From Zeugodacus cucurbitae (Eukaryota; Arthropoda; Insecta; Diptera; Tephritidae), in NCBI RefSeq assembly GCF_028554725.1, contig NC_071671.1, positions 17,111,501 through 17,175,500 on the forward strand: a stretch of DNA of 64,000 bases, given 5' to 3'. Below the pieces are notes generated by a model. The model made no database searches. It was not told the DNA's origin and was given only the letters and a program-made list of their open reading frames with translations. The position numbers and the translations under genes are program-made. Positions 55,592-64,000 of this stretch are shown here, in pieces (the first letter of the stretch is position 1; every line of letters begins with the position of its first letter).

Positions 55592-58023
55592 GGGTGTCCC
55601 TTATATGACGAAAAAAAAATTTTTTTAGAAATTCAAAACGCACACCCTATATATTTTTTATAAATGTAAATAAATACTCAAATATAAATTTTCAACCCCC
55701 CAAAGTTTTCTTTGTCTTAGTATATAGCCATTATTATGAGATATAGCCTATCTATTATTTGGGTTACTGTAAAATTGATTAAAACGCTATTAAATAAAAA
55801 AAAGTAGTTAGGTTAGACAAATATTTATTAAAAGAACCTTAAAATTAAGCAGGATAACTTCTTTTTAGAGTGCATTAATTTAACGGCCCTTTCAGCAGTG
55901 TCATTTACGACTTTTAACTGGCTTACTTTTCGTAAAGCGTCCTGAAAGGCAGCATTACCTTCCCAAGCAGATACATCTAGCGTCGATGGAAAGTAGCGCT
56001 TTCCAATATTCGGACTTTCCTCTCTGTTTAAGTTGGCAATAATTTCCTTTTTAGTCTCATTATCAACTTTATTATCAAAAAGTGATAAACTAACAGTTTC
56101 TTCACAAAGGTACCATAAATACTGACTAAACTTGCTTATGGAAGCTTAAGATATAGCTGCATACACTTTTCATACGCTTTCAATGCTTTCAAAAAGCACA
56201 AATCTTGGTTTAGTGCTTTAGTCGCCACAGAGCATTGAAGCCATGGTTTAACATACAATGTTAAAATAAACAAACAAAACCTTGCAGAGCCTTTTTATCA
56301 TTAGCGTTCATACGAAATTGAGACTGCAGTAAACATATTTTCAATGAATATATTACTCTTGACATCCATCTTGCCTGGTGCATAGCTCCAGGAGGTCTGA
56401 TTTTTATTTTACGTTCTTTATCTCCTCCTCAAAAATACTACACATAGCTCTACCAATTCCCGATAGTCATCTCTTACAAAAGATTTGTCTAGTTCTGCCT
56501 TATAATATCAGTCTCAGCAGTATAATTCTGTATGAAATCAAGGCATAGTTCAATATTATTAGAATCGATGTTTTTCCAATTGTCTCTAAACTTTTTGAAG
56601 AAGGGAATGTTAGGACTATTAGTTACTTGTTTCAGTTTGATTTCAAAGACAGATTTTAGGACCAATCTCTCTCTCTAAAATCTGCTCTAGAAGAACACAA
56701 GCTCCACTGAAACGGCCGGTATTAGAAGCAGTTGTATCGCAGCACATTATCTGTACTTTTTCATTAAGATTCCAATCGGAGAGGGCGATTGAAACGGCAT
56801 TGGCTTGATCCTTACCAGAAGAACTGTCTAGTTTTGGTACTGCGAGAAGCTGTTCGCTATTGTCAAATGAAGCAATAATTGGTAAACCTTCTTCTTTTGA
56901 ACTTCGCACGTCCAACCCAGGTAAAAGTTTCCCATCCCAATGAACTGTTACTACATCAGGTATATTGTTCTGAAAGTCAGCTTTTATTGCTTCTGCTCTG
57001 GATTTTCTAGTCTGCGTACGAATTCGCTGAATTGAGGACTTGTTGATGGTGAAATCATCGCTACTTAGACCAAGTGCCTCTACGACTGCATGAAGAATGT
57101 AAACAGAGTCTTTTATGCTGAGTTGACATCGATCCAATGTCGCAACAAGTTTAGGTGTTACAATATTTTTTCGACCTCTTTTATTAGAGCATGGAGCTTC
57201 TTCTGGTACTGCGTTTTGTGTATCCAAAATCCATTAATGGCTGTTGAAGTTGATGGGACTGGCAATAACTCCCTATGTCTGACATTTCTTTCCTCTTCTC
57301 CTATATGTCTTTGTTTAGCTCTTTCTTCTTTATCCGCTAACTTTCTGTCCACACCACCAAGACATCCTGGTCGACCTGGCTCCCGTTGTTTCATCAGAAA
57401 TAGTTTGTCTTCCTCTATTCTTATCATATCAAAAGCATTAGTATGTGCGATATTAAATAAGTTATCAAGATTATTCTTAAAATCATTTTTACGATTTTTA
57501 AACGTAACTTGAGTTTTTTTGATATTTTTTTGCAGTTCTCTCCATGAATGATATAGGTCTATTAGTTTCTTTACGCAGTTGGGAAATGCTTTTGTGGGAA
57601 TTCTTGCCTTTTCCCAATATATGATACACTCCCTAATCACTAAATTTGCACTTTCACTGACAGTCAATTTTACTTCTCGAATATTACAAAACAATACAGC
57701 GAGAACGATTACAGCGATTTGATAGTAATTTTGCAACACTAATTTGATGGCTAGGCAAACTGATAAGGAAAATATTTTGTTTATCATTTCGTAATTCAAC
57801 CGACATCTTTATACATAAATACGAAATGGCAATTGCAACCCGTCGCTACAGGTTGCAGCGCTCAGTTGCGCGGTTCTTGTATGAACAAGTTTCAATCGCA
57901 AGTCGGCACGGGTTATCGTTGATAAAACGAGCTGATATTTTTTTTAAATGGTATTATGCTTAAACAAAACTTTTAAGAAGGTATGCATAAAAAAATAAAC
58001 ACTTCGAGATTTAAGGGACACCC
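55592..58023 (-). mobile_element. DNA transposon of unnamed superfamily, TA target, GGGTGTCCC ends
   Basis: A 2432-bp element with inverted ends GGGTGTCCCTTATAT (55592) and ATTTAAGGGACACCC (58023), flanked by TA on both sides (55590-55591 and 58024-58025). One decayed transposase gene on the minus strand fills it. The end sequence, the TA duplication and the protein do not match a superfamily I can name with confidence. It was inserted between Toll units 2 and 3. Confidence 0.82.
55828..57799 (-). pseudogene. DDE-type transposase of unnamed superfamily, frameshifted
   Basis: The first part (57799-57158) has helical text ending in RIEEDKLFLMKQREPGRPGC and VDRKLADKEERAKQR. A frame change near 57220 leads to 57227-56643 with KRGRKNIVTPKLVATLDRCQ, VTVHWDGKLLPG (candidate first Asp) and MCCDTTASNTGRFSGAC (candidate second Asp). 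After a poorly readable stretch, IRPPGAMHQARWMSRVIYSL appears near 56370. The C terminus (to 55828) has YLWYLCEETVSLSLF and VVNDTAERAVKLM (candidate catalytic Glu). I recall homologues in aphids, ants and Hydra annotated as uncharacterised proteins. About 640 residues originally; dead through frameshifts. Confidence 0.72.
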
Positions 58024-58025
58024 TA

Positions 58026-58330
58026 ATGGTTATATCAGATAAGGTCATTGCTCTAGACTTATTCGACGTCGTTTACATAATTAGATGATGCTTGATCCAT
58101 GTGGCGACTTCTACAACATTTCAGCATGTATGTTTGATGGATGGCGGCAAATTGATCGATCTGAATGTACGAAACGTCGCTCTCAAATACCTTTAAAACA
58201 CTCATTAATAACCCAACACAGCAATGGCAATCTTCGGAGTAGAGAATGTAGCCTCACCGCTCGATGAAAACAAGCTAAACCAAACTCAGGAACTAAATAT
58301 TTGATTTGTTCAGACAAATCTTCCACAGTT
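58026..58330 (+). pseudogene. Helitron Rep relic, unit 3
   Basis: VISDKVIALDLFDVVYIIR at about 58028-58085 and GVENVASPLDENKLNQTQEL near 58235-58300 correspond to the Rep relic at 33.08-33.33 kb at both DNA and protein level. The upstream part was displaced or removed at the transposon that ends at 58023. It lies on the 3' side of the unit 3 Toll gene. Confidence 0.72.
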
Positions 58331-59198
58331 GGTTCCAAAACAAAGCATTGAACTGTTTTTGATAAAAAATACTGGCAAGACTATTCTATATATTATATTT
58401 AAAACTATTAATAAGAGGACTTGAGATCCAGAAATTATAAAAATCAATGACAACCCATGAATTCGGAAACACCTTTGACCTTTAAAAAACGAATGAGTTC
58501 TATTCCATGTTCGATACATTTAGTAAGATAATTAAGTAAATCTGAGATCTCTACAGCGGTCATAATATCCACTTCTGCGCTATAACATCCAGCCATCAAA
58601 GATCTATTTTAATTTATGTAGAAATACAAGAAACAAGCATAAACAACAGCTAAATTATACGGGATTCATCAATTCTTATAATATCAGAACACAACTTAGT
58701 GCCACGGCTCTAAATACCAGTAAATATCTGAGATGTCCTAATGAATGCATTAAACTATAAATGTTGTGAAATAACTTCACATCCACAAGATTCGTATATT
58801 AAATCTCAATATCACAAAATACAAATCGTTCTTTTTTCTATATCCCACATATTTACCTGATGTAATGTGCCCTTGTGCTAAAAACCCAATATACGGTTTT
58901 TCAAACTTCCGTTGGTTTTTGTACTGTATATATCGCTCAATATGAACATACCGCAACAATTCGTTACTTATTTACTCAAATGTTTATTTAAATGCTATAT
59001 ATTTCTTCATAAAATTTACAATAAAGTTGATTATATAAATTATAAGAATACAAATGTATTGTATACAGATGAGTCCACGGTTTGACCAAGTTTCTCTTCC
59101 TGTTCATAGTGGCCACATAAGTTCATAGCGTGGTAGTTGAAAATAATAGAAAAGTTTGATTAATTATTGATACTTTCTGTTTCACAGAAGAGGTGATG
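58331..59198. other. 3' flank of unit 3, duplicated at unit 1
   Basis: 58480-59220 is closely similar to 33620-34290, showing the extent of the tandem unit. No gene was recognised. Confidence 0.6.
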
Positions 59199-59204
59199 TT
59201 TATT
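59199..59204 (-). terminator. Putative poly(A) signal of the unit 3 Toll gene
   Basis: AATAAA on the minus strand 35 bases past the stop codon. Confidence 0.45.
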
Positions 59205-59238
59205 TCAAGCATCTACACCACCATACTTATTTCGACAA

Positions 59239-61815
59239 TTAATTGGAATGCAAATTATTCAACTCAACTTGTCCCATAACATACATTCGTCCATTTACTT
59301 CCAGCATATCGGTATTCCGTTCTCTATCCGCCGATTTATGTGGCATGGCATAGCGTAATTTTTCCCAAAATCTGGGATCTTCACAATCCAGGTATGTGTT
59401 CATCTGCAAATATGCCCTCAATTCCTTATCCAATAACTCGCTGTTCGTAATTTCACCGTATTTCACAAGAATTAAGCGCGTACGACTTTCATTCAATGAG
59501 TTCTGATGCGCTGTGCGAAACTCCATGCGCGCCCAATCCGATTCGATGAAGTGCTGTGACAGCACTATGATCGTACGACGCGACTGATCGACCGATTCGA
59601 TAATCTGTTCCGGTATATAGGCACCCGGCAGCCAGTTACGCTCGTGTGTGCAAATGAGAAATGGTGGATCTTCGCACTCTTCAAGTCGCGGCAGTAGGGT
59701 ATGGTTGACAAAATGAGCATCTTGATGGGCATACGATATGAAAGCATCGAATTTTTTATTCTTATCCAATTCTGATTCATGTATACAACAAGTCAATATA
59801 TTGTGAGCATGTAACCAGACTTTCACTTCCAAATTATATTTATAAAATAATGCGACAAGCAGAAGAGAAATAATAATGACTAATGCTGTGGTTATGATAC
59901 TTGCGGTCAAATACGGCGAACGTTCAACAGCTTGGCACAAGTCGTCCACATTTGCGGTGAGCAGTGTAACATTCTTTAGATTATCACAGTGTAGCAGTTC
60001 GACATCGGGTATCCGTAACCTTTGTGCGCGTACGGTGTACAATAAATGCTGCTCAGCACAATCGCACCTCCAAGCATTCTCACTCAGATACAAAGACTGT
60101 AGTTTGTCACTGTCATTGAGAAGTCCGCGTAACAAGTCAGCGCTTAAAGTTTTTAGGCGATTACTACGTAGATCTAAAATTGTTAAATTGGTGGGCAGTT
60201 GGAAGATGCTGACATTTGTGATTCGATTATACGAGGCGTTGAGTTGCGTAACGTTGGCATAGCCGAAGGTGGTGTTTGGCGGCAAAACAGTCAGTTGATT
60301 AACACTAGTATCGAGTATTGAACTCGTGCGATTAACTTGTTCGGGGCGTGGCAGCTTGTCGATAACGTCGAGGTGTCTACCGTTGCAATTGATGGTCAGC
60401 AAGTCGGATTGTGTGTAACAGTCGCAGTTTGTGGGACAAAATATCGGTTGCCAAGCGCACAGCTCATCGCGTCGTAACTGTGCGACATCCATTAGTAGTT
60501 CATTTGACGTCTGCTTACACTGTAAATCAGGAAAAAGCGCGCGATAATTGGAATTGTAAATCCACGCTAAGCTGCAATCACACACGATGGGATTGCCGGT
60601 CATTTTGATTTCGCTTAAATCGTCAGTTGTATTTGGTAAATTTTTTAAGGTGTATATGCTTTTAATGGAATTGTGCGCTAAGTTTAGGATAAAATCGCGT
60701 TTAATGCCGACTTTACTGAAGCGTTCCATATCAAACTCGTACAGACGATTGTGTCTCAAATCGATTACCTTCAAATTGAGCTTTTGGTTTCCTGTGTAAT
60801 TTTTAAGTTGCAACATGCTGTTGTGATCGAGATATTGCTCTAAATCAAGAGGTATATCGTCATTGAAATTTGTTGACAATCTGCCCCAAAAAATATTTTG
60901 CAGCTTGTTCATGTTTAAGTCTAGCCAATGCAGGTAATGTAACGGCCTTAAAGTTGCCATAAGATTTTCGGTGTGGTGCAAACGATTGCCATTCAGTTTC
61001 AACTGCCATAGAAAAACTGTTTCTTTGAAGAGTTCTGGCGGTAGATGGGTCAATAAATTGCAACTAAGATCCAGTATTATAAGTTTACGCTGTTTTGCAA
61101 ATAGTTTCGGTGGCAATTGACTAATTTTATTGCTGCTCAAATTGAGGCAATTTAATTGAGTAAGTGGTTCAAAGAGATTTGCGTCCAACACTGGCATATT
61201 GCTTCCGACTAAGTCCAGCCGCCGAATCTCGGTAAAGTTTCTAAAATATTCCCTCGTCAAGTCGCGCTTATTCATTGTACTTTGTACATAAAGCGGAAGA
61301 ACTTTCGTTTCTGAATCTATAAAATCGAATTCAAATGGTGTAAAGTCAATGTCCTCTGTGGATTTTACAATGATTTGTAGTTGAAGAAGGTTTTGAAATC
61401 TCAATTCAATATCGGCAACTGCAATTCGCGAATTGTAGATCAGCGTTAGTTTATTCGCTTCATTTATGTCTATTACTTGTTGTTCGTTATTATTTTCCGT
61501 ATAGATATTGTTGCAATTCAACTCTTCCAAATAACTTGAATTGTGCAGCAAATTGATACTTAGTTTTGTGTCTTTTGGACAGACCACTAACAATTGGTGC
61601 CCTTTTGAATCTAAGCTAACGTAAAGATCACCTAGTTCGTCGTTAACTTTACATTCGATAATGTAATAACAGTAACAGTTGATTCCTGTATACGAAGGGC
61701 AATACTCACTCTCATACGATTCGGGTTCGGTAAAATTCAATTCGGCAGCGAGCACAGACACCACTTGGTTGTTTAAGATTATACCACTTAGTATATAGGC
61801 GAGTATTATATACAT
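59239..61815 (-). CDS. Toll-type receptor, unit 3 (intact, 858 aa)
   Basis: Same architecture and role as the unit 2 receptor. Signal peptide about 1-25 (…VVSVLAAE); Cys region YCPSYTGINCYCYY near 39; LRRs about 190-400; LRR C-cap CDCSLAW and N-cap CPTNCDCYTQSDLLTINC near 410-470; second LRR block; C-cap WRCDCAEQH; membrane span about 633-658; TIR about 689-828 with FDAFISYAH, RNWLPGAYIPEQ and FWEKL. Differences from unit 2 concentrate in the first 200 residues, while the second LRR block and TIR are almost the same. It lacks a VVNGEG-type juxtamembrane stretch, and has Cys for Trp in YLDWEDPRFW near TIR box 3. Open, single exon, apparently functional. A candidate TATA element and poly(A) signal flank it. 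Confidence 0.92.
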   Translation of the reverse strand: MYIILAYILSGIILNNQVVSVLAAELNFTEPESYESEYCPSYTGINCYCYYIIECKVNDELGDLYVSLDSKGHQLLVVCPKDTKLSINLLHNSSYLEELNCNNIYTENNNEQQVIDINEANKLTLIYNSRIAVADIELRFQNLLQLQIIVKSTEDIDFTPFEFDFIDSETKVLPLYVQSTMNKRDLTREYFRNFTEIRRLDLVGSNMPVLDANLFEPLTQLNCLNLSSNKISQLPPKLFAKQRKLIILDLSCNLLTHLPPELFKETVFLWQLKLNGNRLHHTENLMATLRPLHYLHWLDLNMNKLQNIFWGRLSTNFNDDIPLDLEQYLDHNSMLQLKNYTGNQKLNLKVIDLRHNRLYEFDMERFSKVGIKRDFILNLAHNSIKSIYTLKNLPNTTDDLSEIKMTGNPIVCDCSLAWIYNSNYRALFPDLQCKQTSNELLMDVAQLRRDELCAWQPIFCPTNCDCYTQSDLLTINCNGRHLDVIDKLPRPEQVNRTSSILDTSVNQLTVLPPNTTFGYANVTQLNASYNRITNVSIFQLPTNLTILDLRSNRLKTLSADLLRGLLNDSDKLQSLYLSENAWRCDCAEQHLLYTVRAQRLRIPDVELLHCDNLKNVTLLTANVDDLCQAVERSPYLTASIITTALVIIISLLLVALFYKYNLEVKVWLHAHNILTCCIHESELDKNKKFDAFISYAHQDAHFVNHTLLPRLEECEDPPFLICTHERNWLPGAYIPEQIIESVDQSRRTIIVLSQHFIESDWARMEFRTAHQNSLNESRTRLILVKYGEITNSELLDKELRAYLQMNTYLDCEDPRFWEKLRYAMPHKSADRERNTDMLEVNGRMYVMGQVELNNLHSN

Positions 61816-62440
61816 ATTTAATAGTTTTAGTTTAATTAAGTTTGATATTTAATCTTCCTCCACACGAAATAGACCTTTAGGATCAGCAACCGAACGAAAT
61901 ACTAAATAATAAGTTGTAAAGTATGGGAGTTTAACACATTTAAAACATTCTTTAATGTCTTATCATGGAAAGTATTTGTGAAAACCGCAAACACTAATAT
62001 GCAGACTTGTTGTTGCTGGGCTCTTTATAAAATTTATATTTCATATCTCAGTCTTTTTTATTATTTTTATTTTAAGGCAATATTTAATAAATGTATAAAA
62101 TTATTTTTGAGTAATCGATAGTATATCGATAATAAATTTTAAACAATCGCTCATATATCGATAGGCAAATCGAAAATTGTTCGACATTGAAATTTATGCA
62201 AACAATAACAAAGGCCAAAACTGAATTTGCTTCTTTGAATTTATCAACTGATTCTAGTTAATTTGGGTGCGCTTTCATGATATAGCTTTTTTATACCCTC
62301 CACTTATGACCTCCAATTATGACCGTCTGTCAGTTTTTTCCAATTTTTTTTTTTTTTCATCTAAATTTTTTATTTGCTGTTATAGTTATTGCCAAAACAA
62401 AATTCTCACAAAGCATTAAAAATATAATATATAAATATAA
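61816..62440 (-). promoter_or_regulatory. Upstream region of unit 3 Toll
   Basis: The first 200 bases match the other two copies (ACTAAATAATAAGTTGTAAA, AAAACCGCAAAC). TATAAAG on the minus strand (62023-62029) could be a TATA box, giving transcription start near 61995 and a leader of about 180 bases. ATCGATA motifs follow at 62116-62165 (two with the TATCGATA core). No Helitron helicase piece was found here, unlike units 1 and 2. Confidence 0.4.
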
Positions 62441-62442
62441 TT

Positions 62443-63870
62443 CTAGTTAAGGAATGTAAAGCTTCTTTTAAGATACAATCTGGAATGAACAGCCGGATCA
62501 GAGTCTCTTTGCAAGTTCCAACAGTAGTCTGCCATCATATGTGTATCCCACCTTGCCTGGTACCGATTCTCCATAATTTTGATATCTTGGTGAAACCTTT
62601 CTCCTTGTTCTTCGCTTAAATTACCCAAATTTTCAGGAAATCGGTCCAAGTGACTGTGCAAAGAATGAATTTTAATACTCATGTTGCAGCCAAGGTCTCT
62701 GAACTTATCCAGCATATTCTCCACTAATTGAACATAAGCTATATTATTTCCCAAGAAATTTTTTATAACTGCCCACGCATTTCGTACAGTTTCATACATT
62801 GACTTATCAAAATCGTTTTCATTCATAAACTGCCTTATTTGGGGACCGTCAAAAACTCCTGCTCTAATCTTATCTCTACTTAGATCCAGCAAAATGCAAA
62901 TATATGCAAAACATTCCCCATCGCGATTCAGAGCCTTAACAAACTGCTTCATGAGTCCTAATTTGATGTGCAACGGTGGTAGGACGATCTTATCACGTGG
63001 AACTAAAACTTCATTTACAATATTTTTATCGCCAACAATCATTTTTTCTCTCATAGGCCAGTATTTTTGTCGCCAATGTTGTTGCTTGGATCTGCTATCC
63101 CAGAGACACAAAAAGCAAGGTCATTATACACATTACCATTGTGCAAAAATACGCACTTCAAACTCCTCTTGGAACTGTCCACGAAGAGACGCCAATCGCT
63201 GGGTAGATACTGGGATAACCCCATTTCCCCCCCCCCCATTTCCTGCATAAGGCCTTTTATATTATTACAAAACACCAGATTGCCTTCCTGAGTAAAAAAT
63301 GTTAAAAAAGCTGTATCCCTGGTACGGTAATATGTTATTTTTGTTCCACGTTCTAACAATTTCTTATCATTTAACCCCGGAGCTAACCCTTCAGACGCTT
63401 CTTTTGATAAGGCCAAATCTCGAATTTTGTTATTCAACTCGCATTGATTAGAACGTTGAGGAATAGTTTATGTGTCTTCGAAAACACTGTCGCAATCACT
63501 TAGATCATTAGTGGCATTATGTTCAAACTCCGAATGGGAACATCTTCGGAATGGGGAATTGGACGGCGTGCCGACGGTTTATCGGAATACTGCCATTTAT
63601 TTTGATTTTTCGTATTAATACCAGCAATACTCACTAAACAGAACTCGTCCAAATGATTTCTGGACTCTCTCTAAACCATCGGCACACCAAACTTTAGCCT
63701 ATTTCGTTTTCCTTGAGTCCACTGTCGCAAATTTACACAGCAAGTATTGCACACAATGTGTGGAGCTCAGCTGTTATCTTGGTCACCAAGATCAACTCCA
63801 AAGTAATCTAAATACGATTTTTTAACAAATTCCGAAAAATTCTGTATTCTCCACAAACCGTCTTCTATTG
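62443..63870 (-). pseudogene. Second transposase-like relic of unnamed superfamily
   Basis: Read on the minus strand from about 63870. The N terminus has LWRIQNFSEFVKKSYLDYFG, then PHIVCNTCCVNLRQW (zinc-type Cys pairs), KFGVPMV and SARRPIPHSEDVP, with stops between. Next is 63437-63051 with KITYYRTRDTAF and DWRLFVDSSKRSLKCVFLHN (candidate first Asp). An internal deletion removes about 55-60 residues that normally include a GDLK motif, and the text jumps to CFLCLWDSRSKQQHW. It continues at 63111-62443 with LPPLHIKLGLMKQFVKAL, FDGPQIRQF and SEEQGERFHQDIKIMENRYQ (candidate Glu). This family is common in arthropod genomes as uncharacterised proteins. Frameshifts and deletion make it inactive. Confidence 0.72.
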
Positions 63871-64000
63871 AAAGTCATTTCTATTTAGATCAACACTTTT
63901 TAATAAACTTTGCCAACTGCAATAAACCACTTCTTACAAGCAACTAACTTCCGATATACAATTGAAGCGCAATAAGAAAATATAACGTTCTCAATAATAT
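63871..64000. other. Window end, nothing recognised
   Basis: AT-rich sequence that may be the 5' untranslated part or terminus of the preceding transposase relic; its terminal repeat is not visible inside the window. Confidence 0.3.

Overview
This is a eukaryotic, AT-rich window from a fly genome, most probably a tephritid fruit fly (Bactrocera/Zeugodacus/Ceratitis type). The evidence is insect Toll receptors, insect-type mariner, pogo/Tigger, Helitron, Jockey-, RTE- and LOA-like elements, and host-like intergenic DNA with scattered microsatellites. The species is an inference; no barcode gene is present. No rRNA, tRNA or CRISPR array was seen.

Layout. From 0 to 32.5 kb I see no convincing host protein gene. 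This part is host intergenic or intronic DNA carrying transposon relics: mariner deletion derivatives (1.0-1.6, 2.8-3.5, 18.2-18.8 kb), a Harbinger-like MITE (0.5-1.0 kb), a degraded Jockey-type LINE (6.7-8.0 kb), three RTE-type LINE copies (14.1, 29.7 and 31.6 kb), a hAT element nested in another repeat (22.7-23.5 kb), a piggyBac-like end (25.45 kb), a Helitron (27.8-29.6 kb), and copies of one unclassified interspersed family ('family A', nine whole or partial copies). A degenerate tandem repeat at 13.3-13.9 kb carries a perfect ecdysone-response-type palindrome.

From 32.8 kb to the end the window is a tandem array of three units. Each has a Toll-type receptor gene on the minus strand, with Helitron remnants on the plus strand: Rep-domain pieces on the 3' side of Toll, and helicase-region pieces on the 5' side in units 1 and 2. 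Unit 1 Toll (34.3-41.75 kb) is a pseudogene broken by an LTR retrotransposon, a frameshift, two deletions and a nonsense codon just before the end of TIR box 1. Unit 2 (51.9-54.5 kb) and unit 3 (59.2-61.8 kb) are intact single-exon receptors of 864 and 858 residues: signal peptide, leucine-rich repeats, two cysteine-rich LRR caps, a membrane span and a cytoplasmic TIR domain. By family knowledge these would be Spatzle-type cytokine or pathogen-sensing receptors signalling through MyD88/Tube/Pelle to NF-kB factors.

The array has been hit repeatedly. A young Ty3/gypsy element of CsRn1 type (identical 191-bp LTRs, tRNA-Trp primer site, exact 674-bp internal tandem duplication) sits inside the unit 1 gene. 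A complete pogo/Tigger element with an apparently intact intron-containing transposase lies just upstream of it. A LOA-like LINE separates units 1 and 2. A 2.4-kb DNA transposon of a superfamily I cannot name separates units 2 and 3, and a second unnamed transposase relic ends the window.

The observation most worth following is the repeated association of an intronless immune receptor gene with Helitron Rep and helicase halves. Two receptor copies remain open. This suggests Helitron capture, or Helitron-assisted tandem amplification, of a Toll gene.
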